The position numbers were made by a program, and so were the translations under genes. Positions 18,627 to 28,185 of a DNA stretch of 64,000 nucleotides are shown in pieces. Origin of the DNA: Nostoc foliaceum FACHB-393 (lineage in GTDB: Bacteria; Cyanobacteriota; Cyanobacteriia; Cyanobacteriales; Nostocaceae); assembly GCF_014698505.1 (NCBI RefSeq), contig NZ_JACJTD010000024.1, positions 1 through 64,000 on the forward strand, written 5' to 3'. Position 1 is the stretch's first letter. Every line of letters begins with the position of its first letter. A model generated the notes under the pieces. That model was given only the letters and a program-made list of their open reading frames with translations. It was not told the origin of the DNA and made no database searches.

Positions 18627-19475
18627 ATGGATTGGCGCTTAATGATGCTGATTGCCTGTATTGGCAGTTTATCTATTTCACCGCTAGGCTCAAAACCAAA
18701 TGTTAGGGCTTTAGATACAAAAAGTTCAACCCAAGGCTCCGCCAAACAAGTGCAACAACTAGCTGAGTTGATCGCTGTCAAAGTCCTATCAAAAGACTTT
18801 TTGGGGTCGGGGATTCTGATTCACAAAAAAGGGTCGGTTTATCAGGTGCTTACCAATGCCCACGTACTCAGGTCGGGTAACCCACCTTACCAGATTCAAA
18901 CTCCTGATGGCTTAATCTATGCGGCTGATTTGTCCAAGATGAGCGTAGGCGTAGCCCGCCGCAGGCATCGCTCTGTTCCTTTCTATTTTAAGGGTAACGA
19001 TTTAGCTGTATTACAGTTTCGCAGCCCCAAAATTAGCTATACAGTTGCATCTCTCGGCCATGCATCAACTTTGAGTGTAGGAAATGAAGTTTTTGCTGCT
19101 GGGTTTCCGTTTGACAGCCAAGGCATCCAAGATACGGGGTTTGTTTTCCGCAGAGGTCAAGTTTCTCTAGTGCTAGACAAAGCCTTGGAGGGCGGGTATC
19201 GGATTGGGTATACCAATGATATTGTCAAAGGTATGAGTGGAGGCCCACTGCTAAATTGTGCAGGTCAGCTTGTGGCTATTAACGGGAGACATGCTGAACC
19301 TCTATGGGGTGAGCCATACATATATCAAGATGGAACACAGCCCGAACCACCCCTGCTCAAACAGATGAGCAAGTATAGCTGGGGTATTCCGATTGAAGAG
19401 TTTATGCAGATGGTATCACCATCATTTACAAATAATTATTCTGATACAGATATTCAGGCAGAGGTGAGGCGATGA
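18627..19475 (+). CDS. Exported trypsin-like serine protease
   Basis: 282 residues with a signal peptide (LMMLIACIGSLSISPLG). The S1/HtrA-type triad is visible: His in LTNAHVL, Asp in GNDLAVLQF, Ser in GMSGGPLL. No PDZ domain follows, unlike typical Deg proteases. Between His and Asp, residues about 105-116 (MSVGVARRRHRS) are encoded by an inserted copy of a short chromosomal repeat that keeps the frame and adds a basic surface loop. The gene is co-directional with the COP23 gene and overlaps the next protease start by 4 bp (ATGA), so the three are very likely one operon. Confidence 0.85.
   Translation: MDWRLMMLIACIGSLSISPLGSKPNVRALDTKSSTQGSAKQVQQLAELIAVKVLSKDFLGSGILIHKKGSVYQVLTNAHVLRSGNPPYQIQTPDGLIYAADLSKMSVGVARRRHRSVPFYFKGNDLAVLQFRSPKISYTVASLGHASTLSVGNEVFAAGFPFDSQGIQDTGFVFRRGQVSLVLDKALEGGYRIGYTNDIVKGMSGGPLLNCAGQLVAINGRHAEPLWGEPYIYQDGTQPEPPLLKQMSKYSWGIPIEEFMQMVSPSFTNNYSDTDIQAEVRR
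18941..18973. repeat. Repeat inserted in frame in protease gene
   Basis: GAGCGTAGGCGTAGCCCGCC followed by GCAGGCATCGCTC. It is the reverse-complement type of the element that interrupts the aldo/keto reductase remnant at 4061. Its 33 bases (11 codons) keep the reading frame. Confidence 0.75.
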
Positions 19476-22135
19476 ATTTTACTCGTAGTCTTTCGGCAAT
19501 ACTTGTTGGTGCAGCTGTGGTATTGCTGAAACCTCAAGTTGCCTTATCCTTAACTCCGGTAGAGGTTAACAATATTGCTCAAACAGTTACTGTTCGCATT
19601 GATGGAGATGGTGTCGGTTCTGGAGTAATTTTTGAACGCAAAGGTGAAACTTACTTCGTCCTCACCAATCGACATGTAGTGTCCAGAGACGGAAGATATG
19701 AGATTCATACCCAAGATGGCGGTAAGTATCCCGTTTATTACAGCAAAGAATTGCCGGGATTAGATTTGGCCGTGTTGCAATTCAACAGTAATAAAAGTTA
19801 TCCGATCGCTAATTTAGGCAACTCTGACCAAATTAGAGAAGGAATGACGGTTTATGTGGTGGGTTGGGCCGACCGTTTACCAGGTATTGATGAACGCAGC
19901 TATCAATTTACTAATGGCAACATTCGCAGTCGCCTGAAAAACCCAGATGAAGGCTACGCCTTGGTTTACAATAACGAGGCGCTTCCTGGGATGAGTGGTG
20001 GCCCAGTGTTAGACGAGAATGGACGTTTAGTAGGAATTAATGGGCGAGCTACACAACCAGAAGAGAAGACAGGTACTGTTTTAAGGTTGGGAATTCCGAT
20101 TAATACCTTTTTAGCAGCCAGAAATAATGTCCAACCAGTAACCGCGAGTTCGCCAACTCCGGCACCAAAACCAGGTGTTAAACCCAATATAGCTACAGCT
20201 GGACAATCAAATACTACAGAAAAACCAGCCCCTAAACGACAACAAAATGCTGAAGACTTCATCAGCTTGGGGGGGGCTAAAGCCGATAAAGGAGATTATA
20301 AAGGAGCGATCGCTAATTACAACCAAGCCCTACAAATTAATTCCAACAATCCTGATGCATACTTCCGACGGGGTGCAGCCTACAATGAACTAAAAGATTA
20401 CCCAGCAGCTTTTAAAGACTTTGAACAGGTAATTCGCCTCACTCCCAAAAATGCAATTGCTTATGCCTACCGAGGTTTTGTCCGCGCTCAACTAAAAGAC
20501 TATCAGGGTTCGCTTGCCGATGCTGACAAAGCCATTAGCCTCAACAACGATCCCAAATCTCGTACTTCTGCCCTTAGCTACGCTGTCCGGGGTACAGCTA
20601 ATTTCGGCTTAAATGACTATCAACAAGCGATCGCCGACATCGGCCAAGTAATACAGCGGCTACCTAACCAACCCGAACCTTACGGTTTACGGGGTATAGT
20701 ACGCACGGTGCTGAAAGACTATAAACTAGCGATCGCCGATTATAATAAGGCACTGAGTTTTTTTGAGTTCTCCGGCATTGGGATTCGCCTCAATAACGAA
20801 CAAAATCAGGGACTAATAATTGAACAGGTTAATGACGACTCTCCGGCCTCAAAAGTGGGGGTGAAAGTTGGGGATCGGATTTTGGCAATTGATGGTAAAC
20901 CCACTATCAAGATGAAAGTGGAAGATGCTACTAAGCTGATTCGCGGTGAGGAGGGTAGTACAATTACCTTGCGAATTAAACGCCAAGGTAGAAGCGACTT
21001 TGACCTCAAGGTAAACCGAATATTGATTAGCGATCCCAAAGCTGCGGAAATCTATCAAAACCGCGCTATTGCCCGCGTTGGTTTGGAAGACAAACAAGGA
21101 GCGATCGCGGATTTGCAAAAAGCCGCAGATTTATATCAGAGGCAAGGAAAAACAGCAGAATCCCAAACTGTACTCAACTCTCTCAGAGAACTACAAAATA
21201 TTCCATCAACTTCACAACCACCTACCCCATCAAATCAAGCAGAGCCTCAGACAATTATTGCCACTGCTAACGAGGCAATTGTACGAAATCCTAAAGATGC
21301 CAATGCCTACACTAGAAGGGCATCTGGGCGCTATCAGCAAGGAGACAAACAAAAAGCATTAGAGGATTTAAACCAAGCCACTCGCTTCAATCCCAAACAT
21401 TCCCTAGCTTGGTTTTTTCGCGGTGGCGTGTTACAAGAATTGGGACGAAATGAAGAGGCGGTTACTTCCTATAACCGGGCAATTGAAGCTAACAGTGAAT
21501 GGGGGAAATCCAGCGTTGCTGATGTGTATTTCAGCCGAGCAAATCTTTACTCTGATAGCGGAGACTATCGACGAGCGATCGCAGATTATAACCAAGTACT
21601 TCGCCTGAATCCCAAAAATGCCTCAGCCTATGCCTTACGAGGTCTGAATCACCAGCGTCGGGGAGACAATCAAGCAGCAATCAAAGATTTTAACTCCGCA
21701 GTTCAGATCGACCCTAATAATGCTGTTGCTTACTTCGCACGGGGTATTAGCTACCATTTCCAGGGAGACTATCAGGGGGCACTTGCTGCTTATGAAAAAG
21801 CAACTGTCCAGGATGCTAAATTAATAGCAGCTGTTAACAACCTGGGGCTAATCAAATATGAACTCCAAGATATTGAAGGAGCCATCCGTCAGTTTCAGGC
21901 TTCTATTAAGATTGACAGCAAATCCGCAGAACCTCAACTAGCCTTGGCAACAGCATTATATGTTAAAGGCGATCGCGAACAAGCTCTAGAATTAGCACAA
22001 GCCGCTCTGCGCTTAGACAAAAGGTTTGCTGATTTAGACGTTCTCAAGAAAAATCTTTGGGGCGATCGCATCTTAGCAGACGTACAAAAGCTCCTACAGA
22101 ATCCACAAATTCGAGCGTTACCATCTCGTCGCTAA
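19472..22135 (+). CDS. Exported serine protease-PDZ-TPR multidomain protein
   Basis: 887 residues. After a signal peptide (SAILVGAAVVLLKPQVALS) comes a trypsin-like domain with His in LTNRHVV, Asp in GLDLAVLQF and Ser in GMSGGPVL. A Pro-rich linker (about 225-262) leads to tetratricopeptide repeats. A PDZ-like domain lies within them (GIGIRLNNEQNQGLIIEQV...SKVGVKVGDRILAIDGKP, about 430-510), and further TPRs follow to the C-terminus. Placing a PDZ inside a TPR array is unusual. TPRs usually hold protein partners, so a periplasmic scaffold-protease is likely. Operon partners are the COP23 and simple protease genes. Confidence 0.88.
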   Translation: MNFTRSLSAILVGAAVVLLKPQVALSLTPVEVNNIAQTVTVRIDGDGVGSGVIFERKGETYFVLTNRHVVSRDGRYEIHTQDGGKYPVYYSKELPGLDLAVLQFNSNKSYPIANLGNSDQIREGMTVYVVGWADRLPGIDERSYQFTNGNIRSRLKNPDEGYALVYNNEALPGMSGGPVLDENGRLVGINGRATQPEEKTGTVLRLGIPINTFLAARNNVQPVTASSPTPAPKPGVKPNIATAGQSNTTEKPAPKRQQNAEDFISLGGAKADKGDYKGAIANYNQALQINSNNPDAYFRRGAAYNELKDYPAAFKDFEQVIRLTPKNAIAYAYRGFVRAQLKDYQGSLADADKAISLNNDPKSRTSALSYAVRGTANFGLNDYQQAIADIGQVIQRLPNQPEPYGLRGIVRTVLKDYKLAIADYNKALSFFEFSGIGIRLNNEQNQGLIIEQVNDDSPASKVGVKVGDRILAIDGKPTIKMKVEDATKLIRGEEGSTITLRIKRQGRSDFDLKVNRILISDPKAAEIYQNRAIARVGLEDKQGAIADLQKAADLYQRQGKTAESQTVLNSLRELQNIPSTSQPPTPSNQAEPQTIIATANEAIVRNPKDANAYTRRASGRYQQGDKQKALEDLNQATRFNPKHSLAWFFRGGVLQELGRNEEAVTSYNRAIEANSEWGKSSVADVYFSRANLYSDSGDYRRAIADYNQVLRLNPKNASAYALRGLNHQRRGDNQAAIKDFNSAVQIDPNNAVAYFARGISYHFQGDYQGALAAYEKATVQDAKLIAAVNNLGLIKYELQDIEGAIRQFQASIKIDSKSAEPQLALATALYVKGDREQALELAQAALRLDKRFADLDVLKKNLWGDRILADVQKLLQNPQIRALPSRR

Positions 22136-22150
22136 ATAGTGCTGATTACT

Positions 22151-22190
22151 GAGTTGGGAGTTAGGAGTTGGGAGTTGGGAGTTAGGAGTT
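22151..22190. repeat. Tandem GAGTTGG/GAGTTAG heptamers
   Basis: About six imperfect 7-base repeats (GAGTTGG, GAGTTAG) between the convergent protease-TPR and kinase genes, of the heptameric repeat type common in Nostocales. Confidence 0.8.
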
Positions 22191-22233
22191 AAAATTTTCT
22201 CTCCCTGCTCCCGCTCTCTGCCGTTTTAGCAAA

Positions 22234-23664
22234 TTAGTTAATTTCTAATAAATCAATCATTTGTTCAGCAGTTTTTAATAAATCATCATATTGACTTTCT
22301 TCGGCTGCATAAGTAATTATGTAGGCTTTGTTATTGCTTAAAGTCCAAACTGCTTTTCGTTTTATAGTATATTTATCTTCTTTACCAGAATAAACTACTT
22401 CATGTGCTGGGCGATTTGCTAGCTGAGTTAAACGTGATTTATCAATTTTTGCATCCGCCAGAAACTGCGTTATTTCATTAACTCTTGAGCTAGTATATTC
22501 ATCCAATGAAATAGGTTGTTTTAAATCTTCAATTTCTACAGTCAGGTTGCTTTGATAAGGCTTGTCTACATTTTTTTGAGGTGACCAAAATCTAGCTACA
22601 TCTGTTGTAGTTGTGTTGTTTTGTTCTATTTTTTCTATTGACCAAGTTTGAGGATATTTTATTTTAATTCCATAAGCAAGATTTTCGTAAATCAAGGAAT
22701 TTGTTACAAGTGATGTCTCTTGTGAGGTTGAGCTAAATATTTGTTGTAATTTTGGAATCACCAGCACAGTCATAGAAAAGATGATCGCTAACACTGTCAA
22801 AGCTAGGGTGATTTTCTTAGTTTTTGACCACTGTTTATTATTTATAGTTAAGTTTGTCAGTGCTTGTAAAGCTGTAGGTGCTGACTGGTAGCGTTGACCA
22901 AAATGGTATTTCACCATCCGATCTAAAATGTCTGCTAATTGAGGACTGACTTGGGCTTGGTTACGCCAAATAAATTCTAATGTTTTCGGGTCACTTGGTA
23001 GTTTGAGAGGGAAAATACCGGTCAGTGCTTGAATTCCAATCATTCCCACAGCGTAAATATCGCTGCAAAGTTGTGGCTGTCCGTTATATTGTTCGCTAGG
23101 CATATAACCAGGAGTGCCAACGGCCACTGTTCTTCCCTGATTATTAGCCATCAAGGTGCTGATTTCTTTTACTGCCCCAAAGTCAATTAAAAAAAGCTTG
23201 CCATCAGCAGTACGTCTGATTAAATTGGCAGGTTTGATATCGCGGTGAATAACGTTCTGTTGATGGACAAACTCTAATATTTTCAATATGTCCCATAAAA
23301 AAGCAATTACTTTCTCTTGACTCCATTGTTGACCAGGTTTTAATTCTGTGCTTAGGTCATCACCCTGTACGTATTCTTGAACTAAATAAAATTCTTGATT
23401 TTCTTCAAAGTGAGCCAACAGTCGCGGTATTTGCTCGTGGTTGCCTAACCTATAAAGAACATCCGCTTCCGTATCGAATAACCGCATTGCTTGTTGCAAA
23501 GCTTGCGGGTTAGTAAATTGAGGCTTGAACTGCTTGACTACGCAATGAGGATTGCGAGGTAAATCCATATCTTCAGCCAGATAAGTCTCCCCAAACCCTC
23601 CCTGTCCTAATTTTCTGACGATTTTGTAGCGCCCTCGGAGCATTGTTCCTAGCATTAAATTCAC
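22234..23664 (-). CDS. Ser/Thr protein kinase with PsbP-like sensor tail
   Basis: 476 residues. The Hanks-type kinase domain occupies about 1-275: KLGQGFGET-type P-loop (KLGQGGFGETYLAED), catalytic VIHRDIKPANLIR, DFGAV, and GTPGYMPSEQYNGQ in the activation segment. One transmembrane helix follows (ITLALTVLAIIFSMTVLVIP, about 284-303). The C-terminal 140 residues (YGIKIKYPQTWSIEK...VARFWSP...ITYAAEESQYDDL) resemble the PsbP/Mog1 fold and would lie outside the cytoplasm, probably as an input domain. Cyanobacterial kinases with this layout have unknown ligands. Its own promoter lies in the 290-bp gap before the malic enzyme gene, which is divergent. Confidence 0.88.
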   Translation of the reverse strand: MNLMLGTMLRGRYKIVRKLGQGGFGETYLAEDMDLPRNPHCVVKQFKPQFTNPQALQQAMRLFDTEADVLYRLGNHEQIPRLLAHFEENQEFYLVQEYVQGDDLSTELKPGQQWSQEKVIAFLWDILKILEFVHQQNVIHRDIKPANLIRRTADGKLFLIDFGAVKEISTLMANNQGRTVAVGTPGYMPSEQYNGQPQLCSDIYAVGMIGIQALTGIFPLKLPSDPKTLEFIWRNQAQVSPQLADILDRMVKYHFGQRYQSAPTALQALTNLTINNKQWSKTKKITLALTVLAIIFSMTVLVIPKLQQIFSSTSQETSLVTNSLIYENLAYGIKIKYPQTWSIEKIEQNNTTTTDVARFWSPQKNVDKPYQSNLTVEIEDLKQPISLDEYTSSRVNEITQFLADAKIDKSRLTQLANRPAHEVVYSGKEDKYTIKRKAVWTLSNNKAYIITYAAEESQYDDLLKTAEQMIDLLEIN

Positions 23665-23957
23665 CTAGGCTCTTGTCATGTACCACTCATCGAATGATTG
23701 ATACTGATTTTCTCACAGAATTTAACATAGAGTCCAAAACTACAAGCTTTAGTCAGTTTAAGGGTGTATGATCAGGAACGAAAATAGGTTCTGGGTTGGA
23801 GTTGTGAGAGGTTATTTTCTAAAAATATTGTGTGCTTTTGATTACATTTAATCAATTGTTACTCGTTATATATGAGTAAAATATTGATTTTAAATTTCCA
23901 GCGGGTTTTTACTAAGCAATTCAATATAAAATCTAAAACTTAAAATCCAAAATAAAC

Positions 23958-25349
23958 ATGGCAGACCTAACTCCGAATTCTAGTTTTAGTTTGACACTGC
24001 GCTTGCAGATTCCCAATCGTGTAGGGATGTTAGCGTCAGTAACCCAGGCGATCGCAACCACTGGTGGTAATCTTGGTCAAATTGATTTAATCGAGCAAAG
24101 CCGCAAAGAATCTACCCGCGATATTACCGTTGATGCTGCTAGTACCGAACATGCTGAAACCATTGTGCAAGCAGTAAAAGCATTGCCAGACATCAAGTTA
24201 CTCAGCGTCTACGATCGCACCTTTAATTTGCATCGTGGTGGCAAAATCAGCATTACTAGCAGAATTCCCCTGAAGAGTGTGTCTGATTTAGCAATGGCTT
24301 ACACACCCGGAGTTGGTCGAATTTGTACTGCGATCGCTCAAGATCCAGAGGAAGTTTACAAGTTAACCATCAAACAAAATACTGTTGCCATTGTTACCGA
24401 TGGTAGTGCCGTTTTGGGCTTGGGAAATCTCGGCCCAGCGGCTGCTCTCCCAGTCATGGAAGGCAAAGCAATGCTGTTCAAGGAATTTGCGGGGCTAGAT
24501 GCTTTTCCGATTTGTCTGGCCACTCAAGATACAGAAGAAATTATTCAGACAGTCAAGAATATCGCTCCAGTTTTTGGGGGTGTGAATTTAGAGGATATCG
24601 CTGCACCTCGCTGCTTTGAGATTGAAAAGAGATTACGCCAAGAGTTAGATATCCCCGTTTTTCATGATGACCAGCATGGTACAGCAATTGTCACCTTGGC
24701 AGCATTGTTTAATTCCCTAAAACTGGTACATAAGTCAATGGCGGAAATCCGCATCGTGATTAATGGTGCTGGGGCGGCTGGAGTAGCGATCGCTCGGTTA
24801 CTGCGGAAAGCTGGCGCAGAAAAAATCTGGATGTGCGACTCTAAAGGAATTATCTCTACCAGTCGCACCGATTTGACAGAAGAAAAACTCGAATTTGCCG
24901 TGAAAGCTCAAGGTACCTTAGCGGGTGCAATGCAAGGGGCAGATGTGTTTATTGGAGTCAGCGCACCGGGAGTTTTGACACCAGAAATGGTACATTCGAT
25001 GGCGAAAGACGCAATTGTGTTTGCAATGGCGAATCCCATTCCAGAGATTCAGCCAGAATTAATCAGTAAAGATGTGGCTGTGATTGCTACCGGTCGCAGT
25101 GATTACCCGAATCAAATCAATAATGTCCTAGCTTTTCCTGGGGTATTCCGTGGTGCTTTAGATTGTCGGGCCCATACAATTACCACCACAATGTACCTAG
25201 AAGCTGCAAGTGCGATCGCTTCTTTAGTCAAGCCTTCAGACTTGAATCGGGAACACATTATTCCTTCTGTCTTTGATGAGCGTGTCGTCACTGCTGTTGC
25301 TGCTGCTGTACAACAAGCCGCACGTCAAGAAGGTATCGCTCGGAATTAA
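23958..25349 (+). CDS. Malic enzyme with N-terminal ACT domain
   Basis: 463 residues. The first 90 form an ACT regulatory domain (FSLTLRLQIPNRVGMLASVTQAIATTGG opening), a small-molecule sensor often for amino acids. The catalytic part shows the malic-enzyme signatures MAYTPGVGRICTAIA, VTDGSAVLGLGNLGP, metal-binding FHDDQHGTAIVTLAAL and the dinucleotide site VINGAGAAGVAIARLL. It oxidatively decarboxylates malate to pyruvate with NAD(P) reduction. NAD versus NADP preference cannot be read with confidence. It is monocistronic. I give no symbol because naming is inconsistent in cyanobacteria. Confidence 0.93.
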   Translation: MADLTPNSSFSLTLRLQIPNRVGMLASVTQAIATTGGNLGQIDLIEQSRKESTRDITVDAASTEHAETIVQAVKALPDIKLLSVYDRTFNLHRGGKISITSRIPLKSVSDLAMAYTPGVGRICTAIAQDPEEVYKLTIKQNTVAIVTDGSAVLGLGNLGPAAALPVMEGKAMLFKEFAGLDAFPICLATQDTEEIIQTVKNIAPVFGGVNLEDIAAPRCFEIEKRLRQELDIPVFHDDQHGTAIVTLAALFNSLKLVHKSMAEIRIVINGAGAAGVAIARLLRKAGAEKIWMCDSKGIISTSRTDLTEEKLEFAVKAQGTLAGAMQGADVFIGVSAPGVLTPEMVHSMAKDAIVFAMANPIPEIQPELISKDVAVIATGRSDYPNQINNVLAFPGVFRGALDCRAHTITTTMYLEAASAIASLVKPSDLNREHIIPSVFDERVVTAVAAAVQQAARQEGIARN

Positions 25350-25544
25350 TTATCTAAAAGAATTACTCTTACGGGATGGGCATCTCACCCGTCCCTGAAC
25401 TTTTAGGCTGCAATCAATTTGCGCTATGAACTGATGTTAAACAGATAAGAATTGATGCATGATTGGTGATTAGATGAGTTGGGGCTACCAATTTAGGAGC
25501 AAAGACACACATCTAAAACACCACTACTTTGTCAACTGTTTGCA

Positions 25545-27830
25545 ATGAAGTATCAAGTTGGGGACGAGTTTTTACAAGAACTGCCACTGATTTTAGGGGG
25601 GCCAATCCTCAAACATACTGAGCCAGATTCAGTGACGGTATGGATGGCACTGAAACAGTCTTGTCAGGTAGAACTTAAGATTTATGACACAACAAATGAT
25701 GGTAAAGCGCTAGGAAATTGTTTATTAGAGGGGAAACGCTCTACCGTTGCTTTGGGTAAGCATCTGCATGTAGTTGCGATCACGGCTTGGTCTAAAGTTG
25801 GACATCACCTAACTAGCCATTGCATCTATGCATACGACCTCCAATTTACTGTTGCTGACCAAAGGCAAAATCTGCAACAAGCATTATGCTCAAACTCCTT
25901 TCCTACAGTCAGCATCAGCTACTTTGAGCATCAAAAACCAACCTTTGTTCTGCCGCCAAACCATCTTCAAGATTTGCAAATTATCCATGCTTCCTGCCGT
26001 AAACCTCATGGTCATGGGTTTGATGCACTGCCGATTCTTGACAGTTTGATTGATGCTTCAGCTAATCAACCCCAACACCGCCCCCACCAGCTATTCCTTA
26101 CTGGAGATCAAATTTACGGCGACGATGTAGCAGAACCATCCTTGTGGGTTGCCAGTACTCTTGGTGATGCCCTCTTGGGTTGGGAAGAACAACTTCCTGT
26201 GAATGGAGTGTACTGTACTCCCCAGCAGCTACCCCCCGGACAGAGGGCTGATGTTGCGACAAATCAAGCAGGTTTGACCGCAGGATTACATAATAAATCT
26301 GATAAAGTTAACAGTCATCTTTTCAGCCTGGGTGAGTACTACGCTACTTATTTACTAGCTTGGTCACCAGTCTGCTGGCCGGTTGCATTTCCCAAAGGAC
26401 ACCAAGTAATGCGCGATCGCCATGCTATCAAGGACTGGAATCGAGCAGTGCGGCATTTGCGCCAATTCATTTATACGCTTTGGAAAGTGCGCCGCGCCCT
26501 TGCCAATATTCCCATGTACACCATCTTTGATGACCATGATGTTAGTGATGACTGGAACTTAAACCAAGCTTGGTGTTTGCGAGTGCTGGGGCGTCCCTTG
26601 GGGCGAAGAATTGTCCAAAATGCATTATTAGCCTACACGGTTTTTCAAGGATGGGGCAATACGCCAAAGCAATTTACAGAAGGTCAATCCGGTGAAAAGC
26701 TGTTGGCGGCTGCCCAAGCTTGGTCAGCTTCTCAAGGAATGGATACAAAAGCTGATGAAGCGATCGCTCGTTATGTAGGTATGCCAGCCAACGATCCCCA
26801 CACAGATTTACCTATTTTAGTCCGAGACGGTTCAGTATTCATTTTGGATCGACATCCTGAAGCAATCACTTGGCACTACATAGTTCGGAGCAATTGCCAT
26901 GAAGTAATCGTGTTGGATACACGCACTTGGCGGGGTTATCCAGCCGATCAAAAAGCGATCGCACCGCCGATGCTGCTGTGTCCAAAAGCTTTTGAGCAAC
27001 AACTAGTTTTACCTTTACAAGAAATAGCGGAACAAACTCAGATTCAAACTACGTTTGTGATTGCGCCCACAAATGTATTTGGATTACAAGTGATAGATTG
27101 GATTCACCACTGGCATTTGCAACGCGAAAAAGTTTTTTCAACCGATGTTGGAGATGCTTGGAACATCAATGTTGAAGCACTGGCGAAATTCCTAACCACC
27201 TTGTTTGAGGAACGTCAACAAGTCGTTATTCTATCCGGGGATATTCACTACAGTTCTGTTGCCCACTTATCTTATGGACGCACTCATTCCAAATTACAAT
27301 CTGTCTTGGTGCAGTTAACCGCTAGTGCATTGAAGAATGAAGAGATTTTGACACGGCTTATTCATACACGATTGAAAGATTGGCTACTACCAGAAAAGGT
27401 GCGACATTGGATAGGGTGGAGTAATCCACCCAATATGGTAGAAATTTCAGAGAAACAATTACACCATAATCGCCAGATGCTGACTAATTCTGACTGGCAT
27501 TGTGTACTGGAGTGGATACCTCGAAATAGTGTTCAGACTTCTGCCTACACAGCAGATATATTATCGTTGATAGCTCCCTGGAAACGAGCCGAAAACGCCA
27601 AATGGAAATGGTTACAACCCCTGATGTTTTGGAAATCTCGTTGTATTCAGGAGGGGCGAGAAGTAGTTGGATTTAATAATTTAGCTCTGGTTCACTTTGA
27701 GTTAGCAGATGGGAGTAGTTCTGGCAAAGTTATTCAAGATTTGTACTGGTTTTCTTCTTGGTATCCAACCCAAGTTGTTTATAGCCGTTTTGAGAGCCAG
27801 TTAACGCCCAATCAGTCATTGTTACGATGA
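25545..27830 (+). CDS. PhoD-like metallophosphatase-family protein
   Basis: 761 residues without a signal peptide. The metallophosphatase motifs of the PhoD-like superfamily are present in order: FLTGDQIYGDDVAEPSLW, YTIFDDHDVSDDWNLN, EVIVLDTRTWRG and VILSGDIHYSSVAHLSYG. These supply the Asp, His and Asn ligands of a bimetal centre. The N-terminal 120 residues resemble the beta-sandwich that precedes PhoD catalytic domains. The substrate (phosphate diester or monoester) is unknown, and lack of an export signal argues against a classical secreted alkaline phosphatase. A terminator follows at 27946, just before the transposon insertion. Confidence 0.82.
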   Translation: MKYQVGDEFLQELPLILGGPILKHTEPDSVTVWMALKQSCQVELKIYDTTNDGKALGNCLLEGKRSTVALGKHLHVVAITAWSKVGHHLTSHCIYAYDLQFTVADQRQNLQQALCSNSFPTVSISYFEHQKPTFVLPPNHLQDLQIIHASCRKPHGHGFDALPILDSLIDASANQPQHRPHQLFLTGDQIYGDDVAEPSLWVASTLGDALLGWEEQLPVNGVYCTPQQLPPGQRADVATNQAGLTAGLHNKSDKVNSHLFSLGEYYATYLLAWSPVCWPVAFPKGHQVMRDRHAIKDWNRAVRHLRQFIYTLWKVRRALANIPMYTIFDDHDVSDDWNLNQAWCLRVLGRPLGRRIVQNALLAYTVFQGWGNTPKQFTEGQSGEKLLAAAQAWSASQGMDTKADEAIARYVGMPANDPHTDLPILVRDGSVFILDRHPEAITWHYIVRSNCHEVIVLDTRTWRGYPADQKAIAPPMLLCPKAFEQQLVLPLQEIAEQTQIQTTFVIAPTNVFGLQVIDWIHHWHLQREKVFSTDVGDAWNINVEALAKFLTTLFEERQQVVILSGDIHYSSVAHLSYGRTHSKLQSVLVQLTASALKNEEILTRLIHTRLKDWLLPEKVRHWIGWSNPPNMVEISEKQLHHNRQMLTNSDWHCVLEWIPRNSVQTSAYTADILSLIAPWKRAENAKWKWLQPLMFWKSRCIQEGREVVGFNNLALVHFELADGSSSGKVIQDLYWFSSWYPTQVVYSRFESQLTPNQSLLR

Positions 27831-27918
27831 CAAGCTTTGCGATCATCGGAAAAAAACTCTGTTACCAAAATTGTTACGAGTGTGTTGTTGTTGGGTAGCT
27901 AATTTATCATGATATATA

Positions 27919-27940
27919 GTTAAACTCCTCACACCACACT
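27919..27940 (+). other. Candidate CAST homing target (PAM + protospacer)
   Basis: GTT (27919-27921) fits the GTN PAM reported for V-K CASTs. The next bases, AAACTCCTCACACCACACT, match the guide after the half-repeat at 28207 at 16 of 19 positions (15 of the first 17), with mismatches at positions 3, 9 and 18. Exactly 63 bases lie between the PAM and the transposon end at 27985, inside the known 60-66 bp insertion window. The site is not part of a recognisable tRNA gene, unlike many described V-K attachment sites. Confidence 0.7.
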
Positions 27941-27945
27941 GAAAG

Positions 27946-27974
27946 CCGTAAAACATCATGTTTTGCGGTTTTTC
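27946..27974 (+). terminator. Terminator of the PhoD-like gene
   Basis: CCGTAAAACAT-C-ATGTTTTGCGG is an 11-bp stem (one G-T pair) with a short loop, followed by TTTTTCCC. It lies between the candidate homing target and the transposon end. Confidence 0.8.
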
Positions 27975-27984
27975 CCTTTTAAAG

Positions 27985-28105
27985 TGTACAGTGACTAATT
28001 ATTTGTCATCGGCGACAAATTGTTGTCATGATGACAAATTGTTGTTGTTTAAGCTCAAATTTGTATTTTGAGACTGCCAATGACAAATTAGTGTCATTTA
28101 CAAAA
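27985..28105. repeat. CRISPR-side transposon end with TnsB-type sites
   Basis: Begins TGTACAGTGACTAATT, then ATTTGTC-ATCGGC-GACAAAT, TTGTCATGATGACAA, and further in AATGACAAATTAGTGTCATT (about 28079-28098). These ATTTGTCA/TGACAAAT units are the expected TnsB binding sites. This end faces the candidate homing target. In the characterised ShCAST, as I recall it, the target-proximal end likewise carries a degenerate CRISPR repeat. Confidence 0.88.
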
Positions 28106-28185
28106 ACTGAGCTTATTGAGCATCTTACAACTCTATAAGGCTAATATAACCTTATTTACCCTAACAAGCTTGTTTAAGAAAGCTT

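Noticed and set aside
27831..27984. tRNA gene or tRNA remnant next to the CAST
   Set aside because: Could not find a T-loop, anticodon arm or acceptor stem; only a gene terminator and the candidate target are visible.
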